64,000 nucleotides of DNA from Comamonas halotolerans (GTDB taxonomy: Bacteria; Pseudomonadota; Gammaproteobacteria; Burkholderiales; Burkholderiaceae_C). Positions within the stretch are counted from its first letter, which is position 1; every line of letters begins with the position of its first letter. The stretch covers positions 124,001 through 188,000 of the forward strand of contig NZ_JASAUZ010000045.1 in NCBI RefSeq assembly GCF_030162935.1, written 5' to 3'. Shown here one piece after another: positions 23,900 through 33,098 of the stretch. Made by a program: the position numbers and the translations under genes. Below the pieces are notes generated by a model that worked only from the letters and a program-made list of their open reading frames with translations, was not told where the DNA came from and did not search any database.

Positions 23900-25384
23900 T
23901 CAAAAGCGCGGCAGGTCGGGGTGGCTGATTTGCCCGCCACGCACCAGCATCTTGCCGTATTCTGCGCAGCGGTTGTGTGTCGGTATGACTTTGCCAGGGT
24001 TGAGCAAACCCGCTGGGTCAAACGCGGCTTTGAGCGCAAACATCTGCAGATTCTCTTCCGTGGTGAACTGCGTGCACATGGAGTTGAGCTTTTCCACCCC
24101 CACGCCATGCTCGCCTGTCACAGTACCGCCCATGGCCACGCTGGTCTCCAGAATGTCGGCGCCAAACAGCTCACAGCGGTGCAGCTCATCGGGGTCGTTC
24201 GCATCAAACAGAATCAGCGGGTGCAGATTGCCATCGCCCGCGTGGAACACGTTGGCGCAGCGCAGACCGTATTTCTTTTCCATCTCCTGGATGGCCAGCA
24301 GAATGTCGGCCAGGCGCTTGCGCGGAATGGTGGAGTCCATGCACATATAGTCAGGGCTGATGCGTCCAGAGGCCGGGAAGGCATTCTTGCGCCCACTCCA
24401 AAAGCGCATACGCTCCTCTTCGCTGTTGCTTACGGCAATGGCGGTTGCGCCAGCAGTGCGCAGCACATCGCTCATGCGGGCTATTTCTTCTTCCACCTCT
24501 TCGGGCGTGCCGTCGGACTCGCACAGCAAGATGGCTTCGGCGCTCAGGTCATAGCCTGCGCGCACAAAGTCTTCCACCGCGGCGGTCATGGGCTTGTCCA
24601 TCATCTCCAGTCCCGCAGGGATGATGCCTGCTGCAATCACGGCGGCCACGGCATCGCCGGCTTTGCGCACATCGTCAAAGCTGGCCATGATGCAGCGTGC
24701 CAGTTGTGGCTTGGGGATCAGTTTGACGGTGACTTCGGTGGTTACTGCCAGCATGCCTTCACTGCCAATAAGTGCGGCCAGCAAGTCATAACCGGGGGTG
24801 TCGAGCGCGTCTGAGCCAAACTCCACGGGTTCCCCTTCAATGGTGAAACCTTTGACTTTCAGGATGTTGTGCACGGTCAGACCGTATTTCAGACAGTGCA
24901 CACCGCCAGAGTTCTCAGCGACGTTGCCACCAATGGTGCAGGCAATCTGGCTGCTGGGGTCAGGTGCGTAGTACAAGCCATAGGGTGCAGCTGCTTCGCT
25001 GATAGCAAGATTGCGTACCCCACACTGCACCACTGCGGTGCGGCTGTAAGGATCGACCTGAAGAATCTGGTTGAACTTGGCGAGTGACAGCGTGACACCC
25101 ATGGCATGGGGCATGGCCCCCCCGGACAGCCCCGTACCCGCGCCACGGGCCACCACCGGGACGCTCAGTGCATGGCAGGTTTTGAGTACAGCCTGTACTT
25201 GTGCATAAGTCTCTGGCAGGCACACTACCAAAGGCCGCTGGCGGTAGGCGGTCAGACCGTCGCACTCATAGGGCGTGGTGTCTTCGGCATTCCACAGCAA
25301 GGCATGCGCTGGCACGTGCTGGGACAGGGCTTGCACGACCTCGGCTTGGCGGGTTGCGCGTTCGGAAAGGCTGGCGGATGTCAT
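23900..25384 (-). CDS. glcD: FAD-linked oxidase, glycolate oxidase subunit GlcD / D-lactate dehydrogenase type
   Basis: Flavoprotein of 494 residues that oxidises a 2-hydroxy acid such as glycolate or D-lactate. The N-terminal FAD-binding PCMH domain has VVARGAGTGLSGGAMP and the loop SSQIACTIGGNVAENSGG; the C-terminal FAD-oxidase domain has HAGDGNLHPLILFD and GTVTGEHGVGVEK, which carry the active-site histidines. ATG 25384 fits the GlcD N-terminus; an open frame extends upstream to 25486 without a better start. glcE and glcF do not follow, so it may act alone or with subunits encoded elsewhere. A LysR gene lies upstream on the same strand. Confidence 0.88.
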   Translation of the reverse strand: MTSASLSERATRQAEVVQALSQHVPAHALLWNAEDTTPYECDGLTAYRQRPLVVCLPETYAQVQAVLKTCHALSVPVVARGAGTGLSGGAMPHAMGVTLSLAKFNQILQVDPYSRTAVVQCGVRNLAISEAAAPYGLYYAPDPSSQIACTIGGNVAENSGGVHCLKYGLTVHNILKVKGFTIEGEPVEFGSDALDTPGYDLLAALIGSEGMLAVTTEVTVKLIPKPQLARCIMASFDDVRKAGDAVAAVIAAGIIPAGLEMMDKPMTAAVEDFVRAGYDLSAEAILLCESDGTPEEVEEEIARMSDVLRTAGATAIAVSNSEEERMRFWSGRKNAFPASGRISPDYMCMDSTIPRKRLADILLAIQEMEKKYGLRCANVFHAGDGNLHPLILFDANDPDELHRCELFGADILETSVAMGGTVTGEHGVGVEKLNSMCTQFTTEENLQMFALKAAFDPAGLLNPGKVIPTHNRCAEYGKMLVRGGQISHPDLPRF

Positions 25385-25531
25385 GGTGGATGACTGTAGG
25401 GCAAGCTTGGGCGCAGCGCTGTGATTTTTCTTGCAAGACTGCGTGAAAGCGTCGCGTATGAGACGACGCTGCTTTTCCAGCAACATACAGGGGGTGTGGG
25501 GTGAGCCAGAAACGTGGCGAGCAGCTCAGGT

Positions 25532-26452
25532 CTACATGGTTTTGGCAAGCCATTCGGCAAATGCCTGGCACTCCCAGCGGTCCATGGTGCCGGTGCGCCA
25601 ACACAAATAGTGCGCGTGAGGGCTGGGCACATCCAGGTCAAACAAGCGCACCAGAGTGCCATTGTCCAGCCATGGTGCGCCGAGCTTGAGGCGCACAGGA
25701 GCTATCCCCAAGCCCGCAGAGGCGGCATCGCACAGCAGGCCGACATCGTTGAACTGCGAGCCTTCGGTGGGTTCGGGCCAGTCCAGGCCAGCAGCCTGAA
25801 ACCATGGCCGCCAGGATTCCAATGGGCTGCGTAGCAGCGGCAACTCTTGCAAGTCTTCGGGCTTTTCGATGGGACCGTGCTGGCGCAAAAAAGTGGGAGA
25901 GGCCAGCGGTGTGTAGACATCGCGGGCAATCTCCTGGTGCTCTACATCGGCATAGTGGCCAACGCCATAACGCACCATGAGGTCGGCATCTTCGGCGACA
26001 ACGTCGAGCAGCGGAATGGCAACTTGCAGCGTGATGTCGATTTCGGGATAGGCCTCGGTGAATTGGGCCAGACGAGGAATCAGCATGCAGCGTGCAAAAG
26101 TGGGCGTCACTGCGATTTTCAGGCGTGCGCGGCCGGAGGCAACAGGATGATTGGGAAAGCACTGGAGTGCGCCCAAGCCTTCGCGTACTTGTTGCAGGTA
26201 GTTCTGTCCGTCAGTGGTGAGCGAAAAGTCAGTGCGCCCGAACAGTTGTGTGCCCAGCACCTGCTCGAGTTGGCGCACGCGATGGCTGACGGCGCTGGGG
26301 GTGACGCTGAGTTCTTCCGCCGTGAGGGTGACGCTGCGCAGGCGAGCCAAGGCTTCAAAGGTCAGCAGACACTGAATCGGAGGGATACGGCGGGCCGAGC
26401 GACTGTCAAAAAAACGGGTGGGGCGCTGGCCGTTGTTACGAGGTGTTGACAT
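25532..26452 (-). CDS. LysR-family transcriptional regulator, GcvA-like
   Basis: DNA-binding regulator of 306 residues. A winged HTH near residues 27-90 has SVTLTAEELSVTPSAVSHRV and LEQVLGTQLFGR; the effector domain follows. RIPPIQCLLTFEALARLRS is a typical GcvA-group N-terminus. It lies between purU and glcD, all on the minus strand, about 147 bp before glcD. Its target may be glcD or a distant gene, since no divergent partner is adjacent. Confidence 0.87.
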   Translation of the reverse strand: MSTPRNNGQRPTRFFDSRSARRIPPIQCLLTFEALARLRSVTLTAEELSVTPSAVSHRVRQLEQVLGTQLFGRTDFSLTTDGQNYLQQVREGLGALQCFPNHPVASGRARLKIAVTPTFARCMLIPRLAQFTEAYPEIDITLQVAIPLLDVVAEDADLMVRYGVGHYADVEHQEIARDVYTPLASPTFLRQHGPIEKPEDLQELPLLRSPLESWRPWFQAAGLDWPEPTEGSQFNDVGLLCDAASAGLGIAPVRLKLGAPWLDNGTLVRLFDLDVPSPHAHYLCWRTGTMDRWECQAFAEWLAKTM

Positions 26453-26593
26453 GGTGCTGACAAAAAAACTGAGCGCAAACGCTATGCTTTAGAAAGCAAA
26501 AAACGCTTGTTGCTCTGAACTTCCCTAATTTGGCAATTCGAAAAGTATGAGGCAACAAGCGCAGTACGCTTTGCTTTGATGGGCAGTACGACC

Positions 26594-27442
26594 TTAGCGG
26601 AACACCACGGTCTTGTGACCATTCAAGATGACGCGGTGCTCACTGTGCCATTTCACCGCACGGGCCAGTACCTGACTTTCGGTATCCTGGCCGCGCGTGG
26701 TCAGGTCTTGCACGGTATCAGTGTGGTCTGCGCGGGCCACATCCTGCTCAATAATCGGCCCTTCGTCCAGGTCCGCCGTCACATAGTGGGCAGTGGCACC
26801 AATCAGCTTCACTCCACGCTCGTTAGCCTGGTAGTAGGGCTTGGCTCCCTTGAAGCTCGGCAGGAAGCTGTGGTGGATATTGATGGCTTTGCCGGATAAC
26901 TTTTGACACAAATCATTGGAAAGCACCTGCATATATCGTGCTAGCACCACCAACTCAGCCCCTTCAGCCTGGATAATCTCAAACTGTTTCGCTTCGGCTT
27001 GAGCCTTGGTGGCAGCCGTCACAGGAATGTGGTGAAAGGGGATGTTATGGCTGGCCGCGAGTTGGTAGAAGTCGCGGTGATTGCTGATGATGGCTTTGAT
27101 GTCGATCGGCAGCTGACCAGAACTCCAACGGAACAACAAGTCGTTCAGGCAGTGGCCTTGGCGGCTGACCATGAGTACGGTTTTCATGCGTTCAGCCATG
27201 GAGTGAAGACTCCATTTCATGCCATAGGGTTCCGCCAGGGCGGCGGTTGCTTCTTTGAGTGCTGCAATGTCGGTGTTTTCACAAGCGAACTGGACACGCA
27301 TAAAAAACAGGCCGGTGGCACTATCGTTGAACTGGGAGGCTTCTTCGATGTTGGCACCTTGCTCCAGCAAAAAGCCGGAGACGGCATGCACCAGGCCGCG
27401 GCGGTCTGGGCAGGAAAGAGTAAGGATGTAGGCTTGGGTCAT
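26594..27442 (-). CDS. purU: Formyltetrahydrofolate deformylase
   Basis: Hydrolyses 10-formyl-tetrahydrofolate to tetrahydrofolate and formate, balancing one-carbon pools. At 282 residues it has normal length. An N-terminal ACT domain (TLSCPDRRGLVHAVSGFL) precedes the formyltransferase-fold domain with NIHHSFLPSFKGAKPY, GATAHYVT and DEGPIIEQD, which contain the catalytic Asn, His and Asp of the family. ATG 27442 gives the usual MTQAYIL-type start; the frame extends further upstream without support. It is divergent from the PAS-GGDEF-EAL gene across 53 bp. Confidence 0.94.
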   Translation of the reverse strand: MTQAYILTLSCPDRRGLVHAVSGFLLEQGANIEEASQFNDSATGLFFMRVQFACENTDIAALKEATAALAEPYGMKWSLHSMAERMKTVLMVSRQGHCLNDLLFRWSSGQLPIDIKAIISNHRDFYQLAASHNIPFHHIPVTAATKAQAEAKQFEIIQAEGAELVVLARYMQVLSNDLCQKLSGKAINIHHSFLPSFKGAKPYYQANERGVKLIGATAHYVTADLDEGPIIEQDVARADHTDTVQDLTTRGQDTESQVLARAVKWHSEHRVILNGHKTVVFR

Positions 27443-27495
27443 AGCAACGCAATTGTCGCAGCATGGCCGCAGCTGAGAGTGAATTGAGGAAATAC

Positions 27496-29838
27496 ATGCA
27501 ACAAGAAAGATCAGTTCTGCACCAAGCGTGCTGGCGCGCGTTGGTGCTGTATTTGGTCGCGGGCTTGCTGTGGTTTGGAGCTGGCGATGCTGTGATGCCA
27601 CTGCTGGTGAAGGACCAGCAGCTATACATCATGCTGCAGCGTGCGCAGGATTACATCTTTGTATTGCTCTCCGGTTGTTACGCAGCGTGGCTGGTTGCCT
27701 GCGCCATACGTGCCAACGAGCGCCGTGAAGTGGCGCGGCAAGCCCTGGCGCAAAGCGAAGAGCACATGCGTCTGGCGCTGGAGGCCAGCGGCATTGGCAT
27801 GTGGGACCTGGACATGGTGTCGCGGCGTCATAGCTTTTCCGGTGGAATGTCCAGCATGATGCGTTATGAGGGGGATGACTTTGCGCGGGACTTTGATCTG
27901 CGCTCACGCATACATCCCGAAGATCTGGCGATGGTGAAGGCACAAACCCGCCACTCGCTGCAAGACGGGGTGCCCTTCTTGCTTACGGCTCGTATCAAGG
28001 GCTTTGACGATCAATATCGCTGGTTTGAAGCGCGTGGCAATCGCCACTTGGATACAGGCGGTCGGCCGGTGCGTTTTTCCGGGATATTGGTGGACAAAAC
28101 CAAGCAAAGGACGGAGGAGGAGCGGTTGCGTCTGGCAGCAGCGGTGGTGGATAACACAGCCGAAGGCATTGTGGTGACCGATGTGCACACCAATATCATT
28201 TCGACAAATCCTGCGTTTTCGCGCTTGCTGGGCTATGAGGCTTGGGAGCTGAAGGGGAAGCGCCCCTCGACATTCAAGTCCGGCAGGCATGACAAAGCGT
28301 TTTATGAGGCCATGTGGGCGAGTTTGCTCAGTACAGGCCAATGGCGGGGGGAGATCTGGAACCGTCGAAAAAATGGCGAGATCTTTCCGGAGCGCATGTC
28401 ACTCAACGCGGTCAAGGATGCCAAGGGCGAAACGACCCACTATGTGTGTATGTTCAGCGACATTTCGCAGGAAAAAAAGCGCGAGGAGCAACTGCAGTTT
28501 TTGGCACACCGCGATGCCTTGACGGGCTTGTCGAACAGGGCCTGGTTTGTGCAGGAGCTGGAGCGTTGTGTTCAAGCAGCACAACGCGAAAAAGAGCAAT
28601 TTGCCGTCATCTTGCTCAACCTCAATCGCTTCAAGGATGTGAATGACAGCTATGGTCACTCCATCGGAGATGAGGTGTTGCGACACTGCGCTCGCCAAGT
28701 GCAATCGGCCTTGACACCAGGAGATCTGATCGCGCGGATGGCCGGTGATGAAATTGTGGTGCTGACGCGCGGACTCACTAGTGCCAAGGATGCTGGCGTC
28801 ATTGCAGAGCGTTTGATTAATGCAGTGGCGCAGCCATGGAAATCACCCGACGGATTTGCGGTTGTAGCCAGTGTGAGCGCCGGTATTTGTTGCTATCCGC
28901 AGCACGCGCAAAATGCGACATCACTGGTACAAGGCGCACATGCGGCGGTATATGGAGCAAAAAGAGGCAAGGGCACGAGCAACCAGTGGTGCTTTTTTAA
29001 CAAAGACATGACTCGGGCTGCGCGGGAGCGCATTGCACTGGAGTCCCGGCTGCGCAATGCATTGGAGCAAGGGCATTTACAGATGTTCTACCAGCCCCAG
29101 ATTGACATTGATACTGGAAACGTCGTGGGCTGTGAGGCCTTGATGCGCTGGTTTGATCCCGTAGAGGGCATGATTTCTCCTACCCGCTTTATTCCGGTGG
29201 CAGAAACCTCAGGTTTGATTGGTCCTTTGGGCGAGTGGGCGCTGGAAGAAGTCTGCCGTCAGGCGCAGGCTTGGACTGCTCAGGGTTTGCCTCCCATATC
29301 GATGGCGGTGAACATGTCGCTGCATCAGTTTTTGCTGACCGATATTGTCGGCTGCACGCGCAAGGCCCTTGAACGCTCCGGTTTGCCTGCCGCGCGGCTG
29401 GAATTGGAAATCACGGAGAGTGCTTTGGCGGCGCGCCCCGAAGAAGCCTTGACGGTGTTGCGAAGCCTGAAGGAGCTTGGGCTGCGACTGGCCATTGATG
29501 ACTTCGGAACCGGCTATTCGTCCTTGGCACATCTCAAGCAGTTCCCGATTGACCTGCTCAAGATCGATCAGGGGTTTATTCGTGACATACCCGACAGCGC
29601 GGATGACATGGCCATTAGCAGGGCAGTGATCGCCATGGGGCAGAACATGGGGCTGAAAGTATTGGCAGAAGGAGTCGAAACGGCTGCGCAGCTGGAATTT
29701 TTACGCCAGCATGGCTGTAATTATTACCAGGGATTCTTTTGCAGCAAACCTATTACAGGGGCTGAATTCACTCAACTCCTGCAAGGAGAGCAACGCCGTC
29801 TCGAGCATGCCAAACTCTGCAGCAACTTCGAGATTTGA
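27496..29838 (+). CDS. Membrane PAS-GGDEF-EAL protein, likely c-di-GMP phosphodiesterase
   Basis: Signalling protein of 780 residues. Two hydrophobic segments near 15-37 and 52-71 anchor it, then two PAS domains (about 90-210 and 215-335), a GGDEF domain and an EAL domain. The cyclase half is degenerate: the metal-binding LDLD stretch reads LLNLNRF and the signature reads MAGDEIVVL instead of GGDEF. The EAL half keeps GCEALMRW, AVNMS, LEITESAL, DDFGTGYSS, KIDQGFI and AEGVET, so hydrolysis of c-di-GMP is the likely activity. TGAGGAAA five bases before ATG 27496 sets the start; an earlier ATG at 27463 is weaker. A terminator follows. Confidence 0.92.
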   Translation: MQQERSVLHQACWRALVLYLVAGLLWFGAGDAVMPLLVKDQQLYIMLQRAQDYIFVLLSGCYAAWLVACAIRANERREVARQALAQSEEHMRLALEASGIGMWDLDMVSRRHSFSGGMSSMMRYEGDDFARDFDLRSRIHPEDLAMVKAQTRHSLQDGVPFLLTARIKGFDDQYRWFEARGNRHLDTGGRPVRFSGILVDKTKQRTEEERLRLAAAVVDNTAEGIVVTDVHTNIISTNPAFSRLLGYEAWELKGKRPSTFKSGRHDKAFYEAMWASLLSTGQWRGEIWNRRKNGEIFPERMSLNAVKDAKGETTHYVCMFSDISQEKKREEQLQFLAHRDALTGLSNRAWFVQELERCVQAAQREKEQFAVILLNLNRFKDVNDSYGHSIGDEVLRHCARQVQSALTPGDLIARMAGDEIVVLTRGLTSAKDAGVIAERLINAVAQPWKSPDGFAVVASVSAGICCYPQHAQNATSLVQGAHAAVYGAKRGKGTSNQWCFFNKDMTRAARERIALESRLRNALEQGHLQMFYQPQIDIDTGNVVGCEALMRWFDPVEGMISPTRFIPVAETSGLIGPLGEWALEEVCRQAQAWTAQGLPPISMAVNMSLHQFLLTDIVGCTRKALERSGLPAARLELEITESALAARPEEALTVLRSLKELGLRLAIDDFGTGYSSLAHLKQFPIDLLKIDQGFIRDIPDSADDMAISRAVIAMGQNMGLKVLAEGVETAAQLEFLRQHGCNYYQGFFCSKPITGAEFTQLLQGEQRRLEHAKLCSNFEI

Positions 29839-29866
29839 TGGAGCCTTTCACTCTCACTTTTTCTTG

Positions 29867-29892
29867 AAAGAGGTCTTGAAGACCTCTTTTTT
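29867..29892. terminator. Bidirectional terminator between EAL gene and DUF3567 gene
   Basis: AAAGAGGTCTT / AAGACCTCTTT stem with a minimal loop and flanking T-run, between convergent genes. Confidence 0.85.
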
Positions 29893-29898
29893 CGTGGA

Positions 29899-30195
29899 TT
29901 AATGAATGACTACAGGGTTTTGCGCCAGTTGGGCGTAGCGCTCCAAGGTGTCCTCGACTTCTTCCTCGCTGGGCGATTCGCGCTGCCATTCCTGGATGAC
30001 TTGCTGGAACAGTTCCGCCCAGGAACCATCCAGGTAGACCTCTTTGCCAGAGCGCTTGTCCACAATTTCAAAGCCGTGGCGAGGTAATGCCGGGGCAGGA
30101 GTTTGCCCGTCCGCCAGCAGCACTTCCGTGGGCAAGCCCAAGTCTGGCTTGAGATGGAGCACCACAAAAGTGTCGGAGTCGTAAAGCATTTGCAT
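29899..30195 (-). CDS. DUF3567 family small protein
   Basis: A 98-residue cytoplasmic protein of a family largely restricted to Burkholderiales. Visible hallmarks are MQMLYDSDTFVVLHLKP at the start and a central segment GFEIVDKRSGKEVYLDG before an acidic helix (SEEEVEDTLERYAQLA). Function is unknown. AGGAGG five bases before ATG 30195 decides the start; the frame continues upstream but lacks a ribosome site there. It is a useful taxonomic pointer. Confidence 0.88.
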   Translation of the reverse strand: MQMLYDSDTFVVLHLKPDLGLPTEVLLADGQTPAPALPRHGFEIVDKRSGKEVYLDGSWAELFQQVIQEWQRESPSEEEVEDTLERYAQLAQNPVVIH

Positions 30196-30352
30196 GGTGG
30201 TCCTCCTTTCTTGACTGTTGTACAGCAATGAATCTGGTGGCTTCCAGATGGGTGTCGAACAGGCAGTTTCAAGGTGCATGAAGGAATTGCTGCATGCAGG
30301 CCCAGTATTCCATGAATACGAAAACCGTGCGCGCACGCGCAGTCAGCAAACA

Positions 30353-31162
30353 CTAGGGTTTGCTGTGAGACAGCAGCTTCAAGTCCAGCTCGTCACGCCC
30401 ATCGTCTTCCAGCATGCGAATGCGTACGGGCAAATACCCCAAACCAGGTGCTAGCCACAATGCCGATTGCACTCCCTCTGCATCATTGTTTTCGGAGTTG
30501 TGTTCGAGTTTGATAGCGGCCATGCTGCCTGCGGGCAATTGCAAGGTTTCTGTGCTGCGCACAGTGAATGTCCAGGGAGAAACCCTTTTGCTGCTGGCTG
30601 CCTGCACAATGATTTTTGTGCCCTGAGGGTATTGCTGGGGAGCGGCAGCAAGCATACCTGCCACCTGAAAAAACACGCTCATGCGGTCTTGCGTGCCAGC
30701 CACGAGTTTCGCAGGATCGCTGCCACGGCTAAAACGTATCTGCCCAGCTTGCGTGTCAAAGCTTGCACTGTATTCCTTGCGGCCCCGATCAATGAATATT
30801 TCAGGCTGCAGGCCATGCGTACCTATCGCACCTACGCTGGCCTGACGGCGGCTGCCGACGATCGGAATCTGTACTTCTTGTGCTGCTTCGTAACGTTGGC
30901 CTTGTGGCAGCCAGTCAAGCTGGGCCTTGGTTTGATAGGGCAGATTCTTGTATTTGCCCTGCACAGTGAATTGCAGGCGTGCTGCTTCAGGGGCTTTCCA
31001 GGCAGGCGTTTTTTGCACAAGCTGCCCTTGGGCGGTACGCACTTCGACAGGGGGCGTGGTGGCTTGTGCGTGTACGCTGGCGGTCACCAGCGTCATGCTG
31101 AGTGCCAGACAATGAGACAGGTAGTGTCGCGCCGTGCGAAGCATCAAGAAACGTGATGGCAT
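30353..31162 (-). CDS. DUF3108 domain-containing exported protein
   Basis: Protein of 269 residues with a signal peptide (hydrophobic core, ending VHAQA) and a DUF3108 domain covering the rest. The domain pattern shows LQFTVQGKYKNLPYQTKAQLDW, RFSRGSDPAKLVAGTQDRMSV and LPVRIRMLEDDG, here given as short pieces of longer conserved strands. DUF3108 proteins are predicted beta-rich periplasmic or lipid-interacting proteins of unknown role. It is a paralogue of the protein at 33099-34199, which carries the same domain on a membrane anchor. Confidence 0.82.
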   Translation of the reverse strand: MPSRFLMLRTARHYLSHCLALSMTLVTASVHAQATTPPVEVRTAQGQLVQKTPAWKAPEAARLQFTVQGKYKNLPYQTKAQLDWLPQGQRYEAAQEVQIPIVGSRRQASVGAIGTHGLQPEIFIDRGRKEYSASFDTQAGQIRFSRGSDPAKLVAGTQDRMSVFFQVAGMLAAAPQQYPQGTKIIVQAASSKRVSPWTFTVRSTETLQLPAGSMAAIKLEHNSENNDAEGVQSALWLAPGLGYLPVRIRMLEDDGRDELDLKLLSHSKP

Positions 31163-31289
31163 AGGGGAACCTTAGAATTTATGGCACATACCGTGGGCTG
31201 CGCATAGCGGCCCACCCCAATTCTTTCATTTTGGCAGCAGCTTTTGAGGGCTGCTGCCGTATGGCCTTAGCGTCTACAACTCTTAGCTC

Positions 31290-32315
31290 ATGAAACTTGC
31301 TACTTACAAAGATGGCTCTCGCGATGGACAACTGATCGTGGTCTCACGCGACCTGCGCCTGGCCCATTACGCCACGGGTATTGCCTCGCGCATGCAGCAA
31401 GTGCTGGATGACTGGAGTTTCATGGCTCCTCAGTTGCAAGACCTCTACACCCAGTTGAACGCTGGTCGTGCCGCCCACGCATTTGCGTTCGACCCTACGC
31501 AATGCATGGCCCCGCTGCCGCGGAGCTATCAATGGGTGGAGGCCGCAGCCTATCCATCGCACCTGACATTGATTCAGCCTGAAAGCGCATTGAGCCTGAC
31601 CGAACCCACCATGCGGCAAGGTAGCGGAGACTGCTTTGTGGGAGCCTGTGATGAAGTGGTCATTGGCAGCTCGGCCATGGGCATTGACTTTGGTACGGGT
31701 TTGGCAGCCATCACTGCAGAAATCCCCATGGGTGCGACCACAGAGCAGGCGCTTCACGGCATTCGTTTGCTGATGCTGAGCAACACGATCAGCCTGCGCA
31801 ACTTGATACCCACTTCAGGGGTGTCGGTCTGGAATAATTTGAACAGCTGGCCTGCCGTAGGCTTTAGTCCAGTGGCAGTGACCGTGGATGAGCTGGGAGA
31901 GTCATGGCGCGGCGGGAAGGTGCATCTGCCAGTGCATAGCAGCTGGAATGGTCGAAAGGTGGGGATGTGCGATGCGGGAGAGGACATGGCATTTTCCTTT
32001 CCGCAATTGCTGGCCCATGTGGCTAAAACGCGCACCATCGGAGCAGGCAGTGTTGTGGGCACTGGTGTGGTGAGCAATGCGGGGGTGCCTGGTGGCAAAG
32101 GTAAAGACCGTCGCATGGATTGGCCCAAGGGGTATCACAGCATTGCGGAAAAGCGCGCCTTGGAGTTGCAGCAAAGTGGCGAGGTCAGCACCTCTTACAT
32201 GCAGTTTGGCGACACGGTCCGCATTGACATGAAAAACAAGGATGGACATAGCATTTTTGGCGCCCTGGAGCACACCATGGTGTCACCTCTGGGTGAGGGC
32301 AGCAGCGAGGCATAA
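31290..32315 (+). CDS. Fumarylacetoacetate (FAA) hydrolase family protein
   Basis: A 341-residue FAH-fold enzyme. Family members hydrolyse C-C bonds of beta-diketo acids or decarboxylate/isomerise ring-cleavage products. Visible motifs include VVIGSSAMGIDFGTGLAAI, SLRNLIP, VGTGVVSNAG and SYMQFGDTVRIDMKN near the C-terminus, the FAH active-site scaffold. The start is ATG 31290; no strong ribosome site is seen, so a leaderless or short-leader start is possible. It is divergent from the first DUF3108 gene and precedes a cytochrome b561 gene. The substrate is unknown. Confidence 0.85.
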   Translation: MKLATYKDGSRDGQLIVVSRDLRLAHYATGIASRMQQVLDDWSFMAPQLQDLYTQLNAGRAAHAFAFDPTQCMAPLPRSYQWVEAAAYPSHLTLIQPESALSLTEPTMRQGSGDCFVGACDEVVIGSSAMGIDFGTGLAAITAEIPMGATTEQALHGIRLLMLSNTISLRNLIPTSGVSVWNNLNSWPAVGFSPVAVTVDELGESWRGGKVHLPVHSSWNGRKVGMCDAGEDMAFSFPQLLAHVAKTRTIGAGSVVGTGVVSNAGVPGGKGKDRRMDWPKGYHSIAEKRALELQQSGEVSTSYMQFGDTVRIDMKNKDGHSIFGALEHTMVSPLGEGSSEA

Positions 32316-32463
32316 GCATTGTTCTTCTTTCATCGCGCTGGCGGAAAGCACCAATAGTTTCTTGGTTGATGTGATTTAACGTGGTGTTGCAGCGTGGCAG
32401 GCAGCTTTACCCATGTTATGTTGATGTGGTGAGTAGAGTGATTCCCTTAACAGGAGAGAGCAC

Positions 32464-33063
32464 ATGAGCCAATCGTTCAAAAGCAAATCAAGTTCGGCGG
32501 CGCTACCGATTCCTGGCAGTGTGTGGCGTGACTCACCACAGCGCTATGGACGAATCAGTCGTTGGTTGCATTGGGGCATGGCACTGTTGTTGGCATGGCA
32601 GTTTGCGGGCATGCTGGCCAAAGTCACTTTAGGCCGTGATGCCCCCCTGACTTCCATGTTGTCCGGCGCACATGCCCATGTAGGCTTGCTGCTTTTGGTG
32701 CTGATGGTGATGCGAGGGGCGTGGGGACTGGTAAATACAGGGCGCCGCCCTTCCAATGGCGCCGGGCTGGGCGGTGTAGCTGCATGGCTGGGGCATGCCT
32801 TGCTCTACGTTTTGATGCTGGTGGTGCCGTTGCTGGCAGCCTTGCGCATGCTGGGCAATGACCGCCCCTTCAGCTGGTTTGGCATCATTCCCCTGAACGA
32901 TGGCCTGGGCGAGAAGGTCGAATGGATGACGGCTCCAGCCAGTGCAGCCCATGGTTTGCTAGGCTGGATTTTGCTGCTCCTGATCTGCGGCCATGTCCTG
33001 ATGGTGCTGGTGCACTGTTTGCGCAAAGACGATGTGCCGCAGCGAATGATCGGCCGCGTTTAG
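32464..33063 (+). CDS. Cytochrome b561 family protein
   Basis: Inner-membrane di-haem cytochrome of 199 residues. Four hydrophobic segments contain the candidate axial histidines in RWLHWGMALLL, SGAHAHVGLLLL, WLGHALLYVLM and AAHGLLGWILL, with a further GHVLMVLVHC at the end. Bacterial b561 proteins pass electrons from quinol, in some cases to superoxide. AGGAGAGA five bases before ATG 32464 sets the start. It converges with the second DUF3108 gene. Confidence 0.88.
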   Translation: MSQSFKSKSSSAALPIPGSVWRDSPQRYGRISRWLHWGMALLLAWQFAGMLAKVTLGRDAPLTSMLSGAHAHVGLLLLVLMVMRGAWGLVNTGRRPSNGAGLGGVAAWLGHALLYVLMLVVPLLAALRMLGNDRPFSWFGIIPLNDGLGEKVEWMTAPASAAHGLLGWILLLLICGHVLMVLVHCLRKDDVPQRMIGRV

Positions 33064-33098
33064 CGGCTTTGGGGGCGTAACTGGTGGTGACCAGAGCA

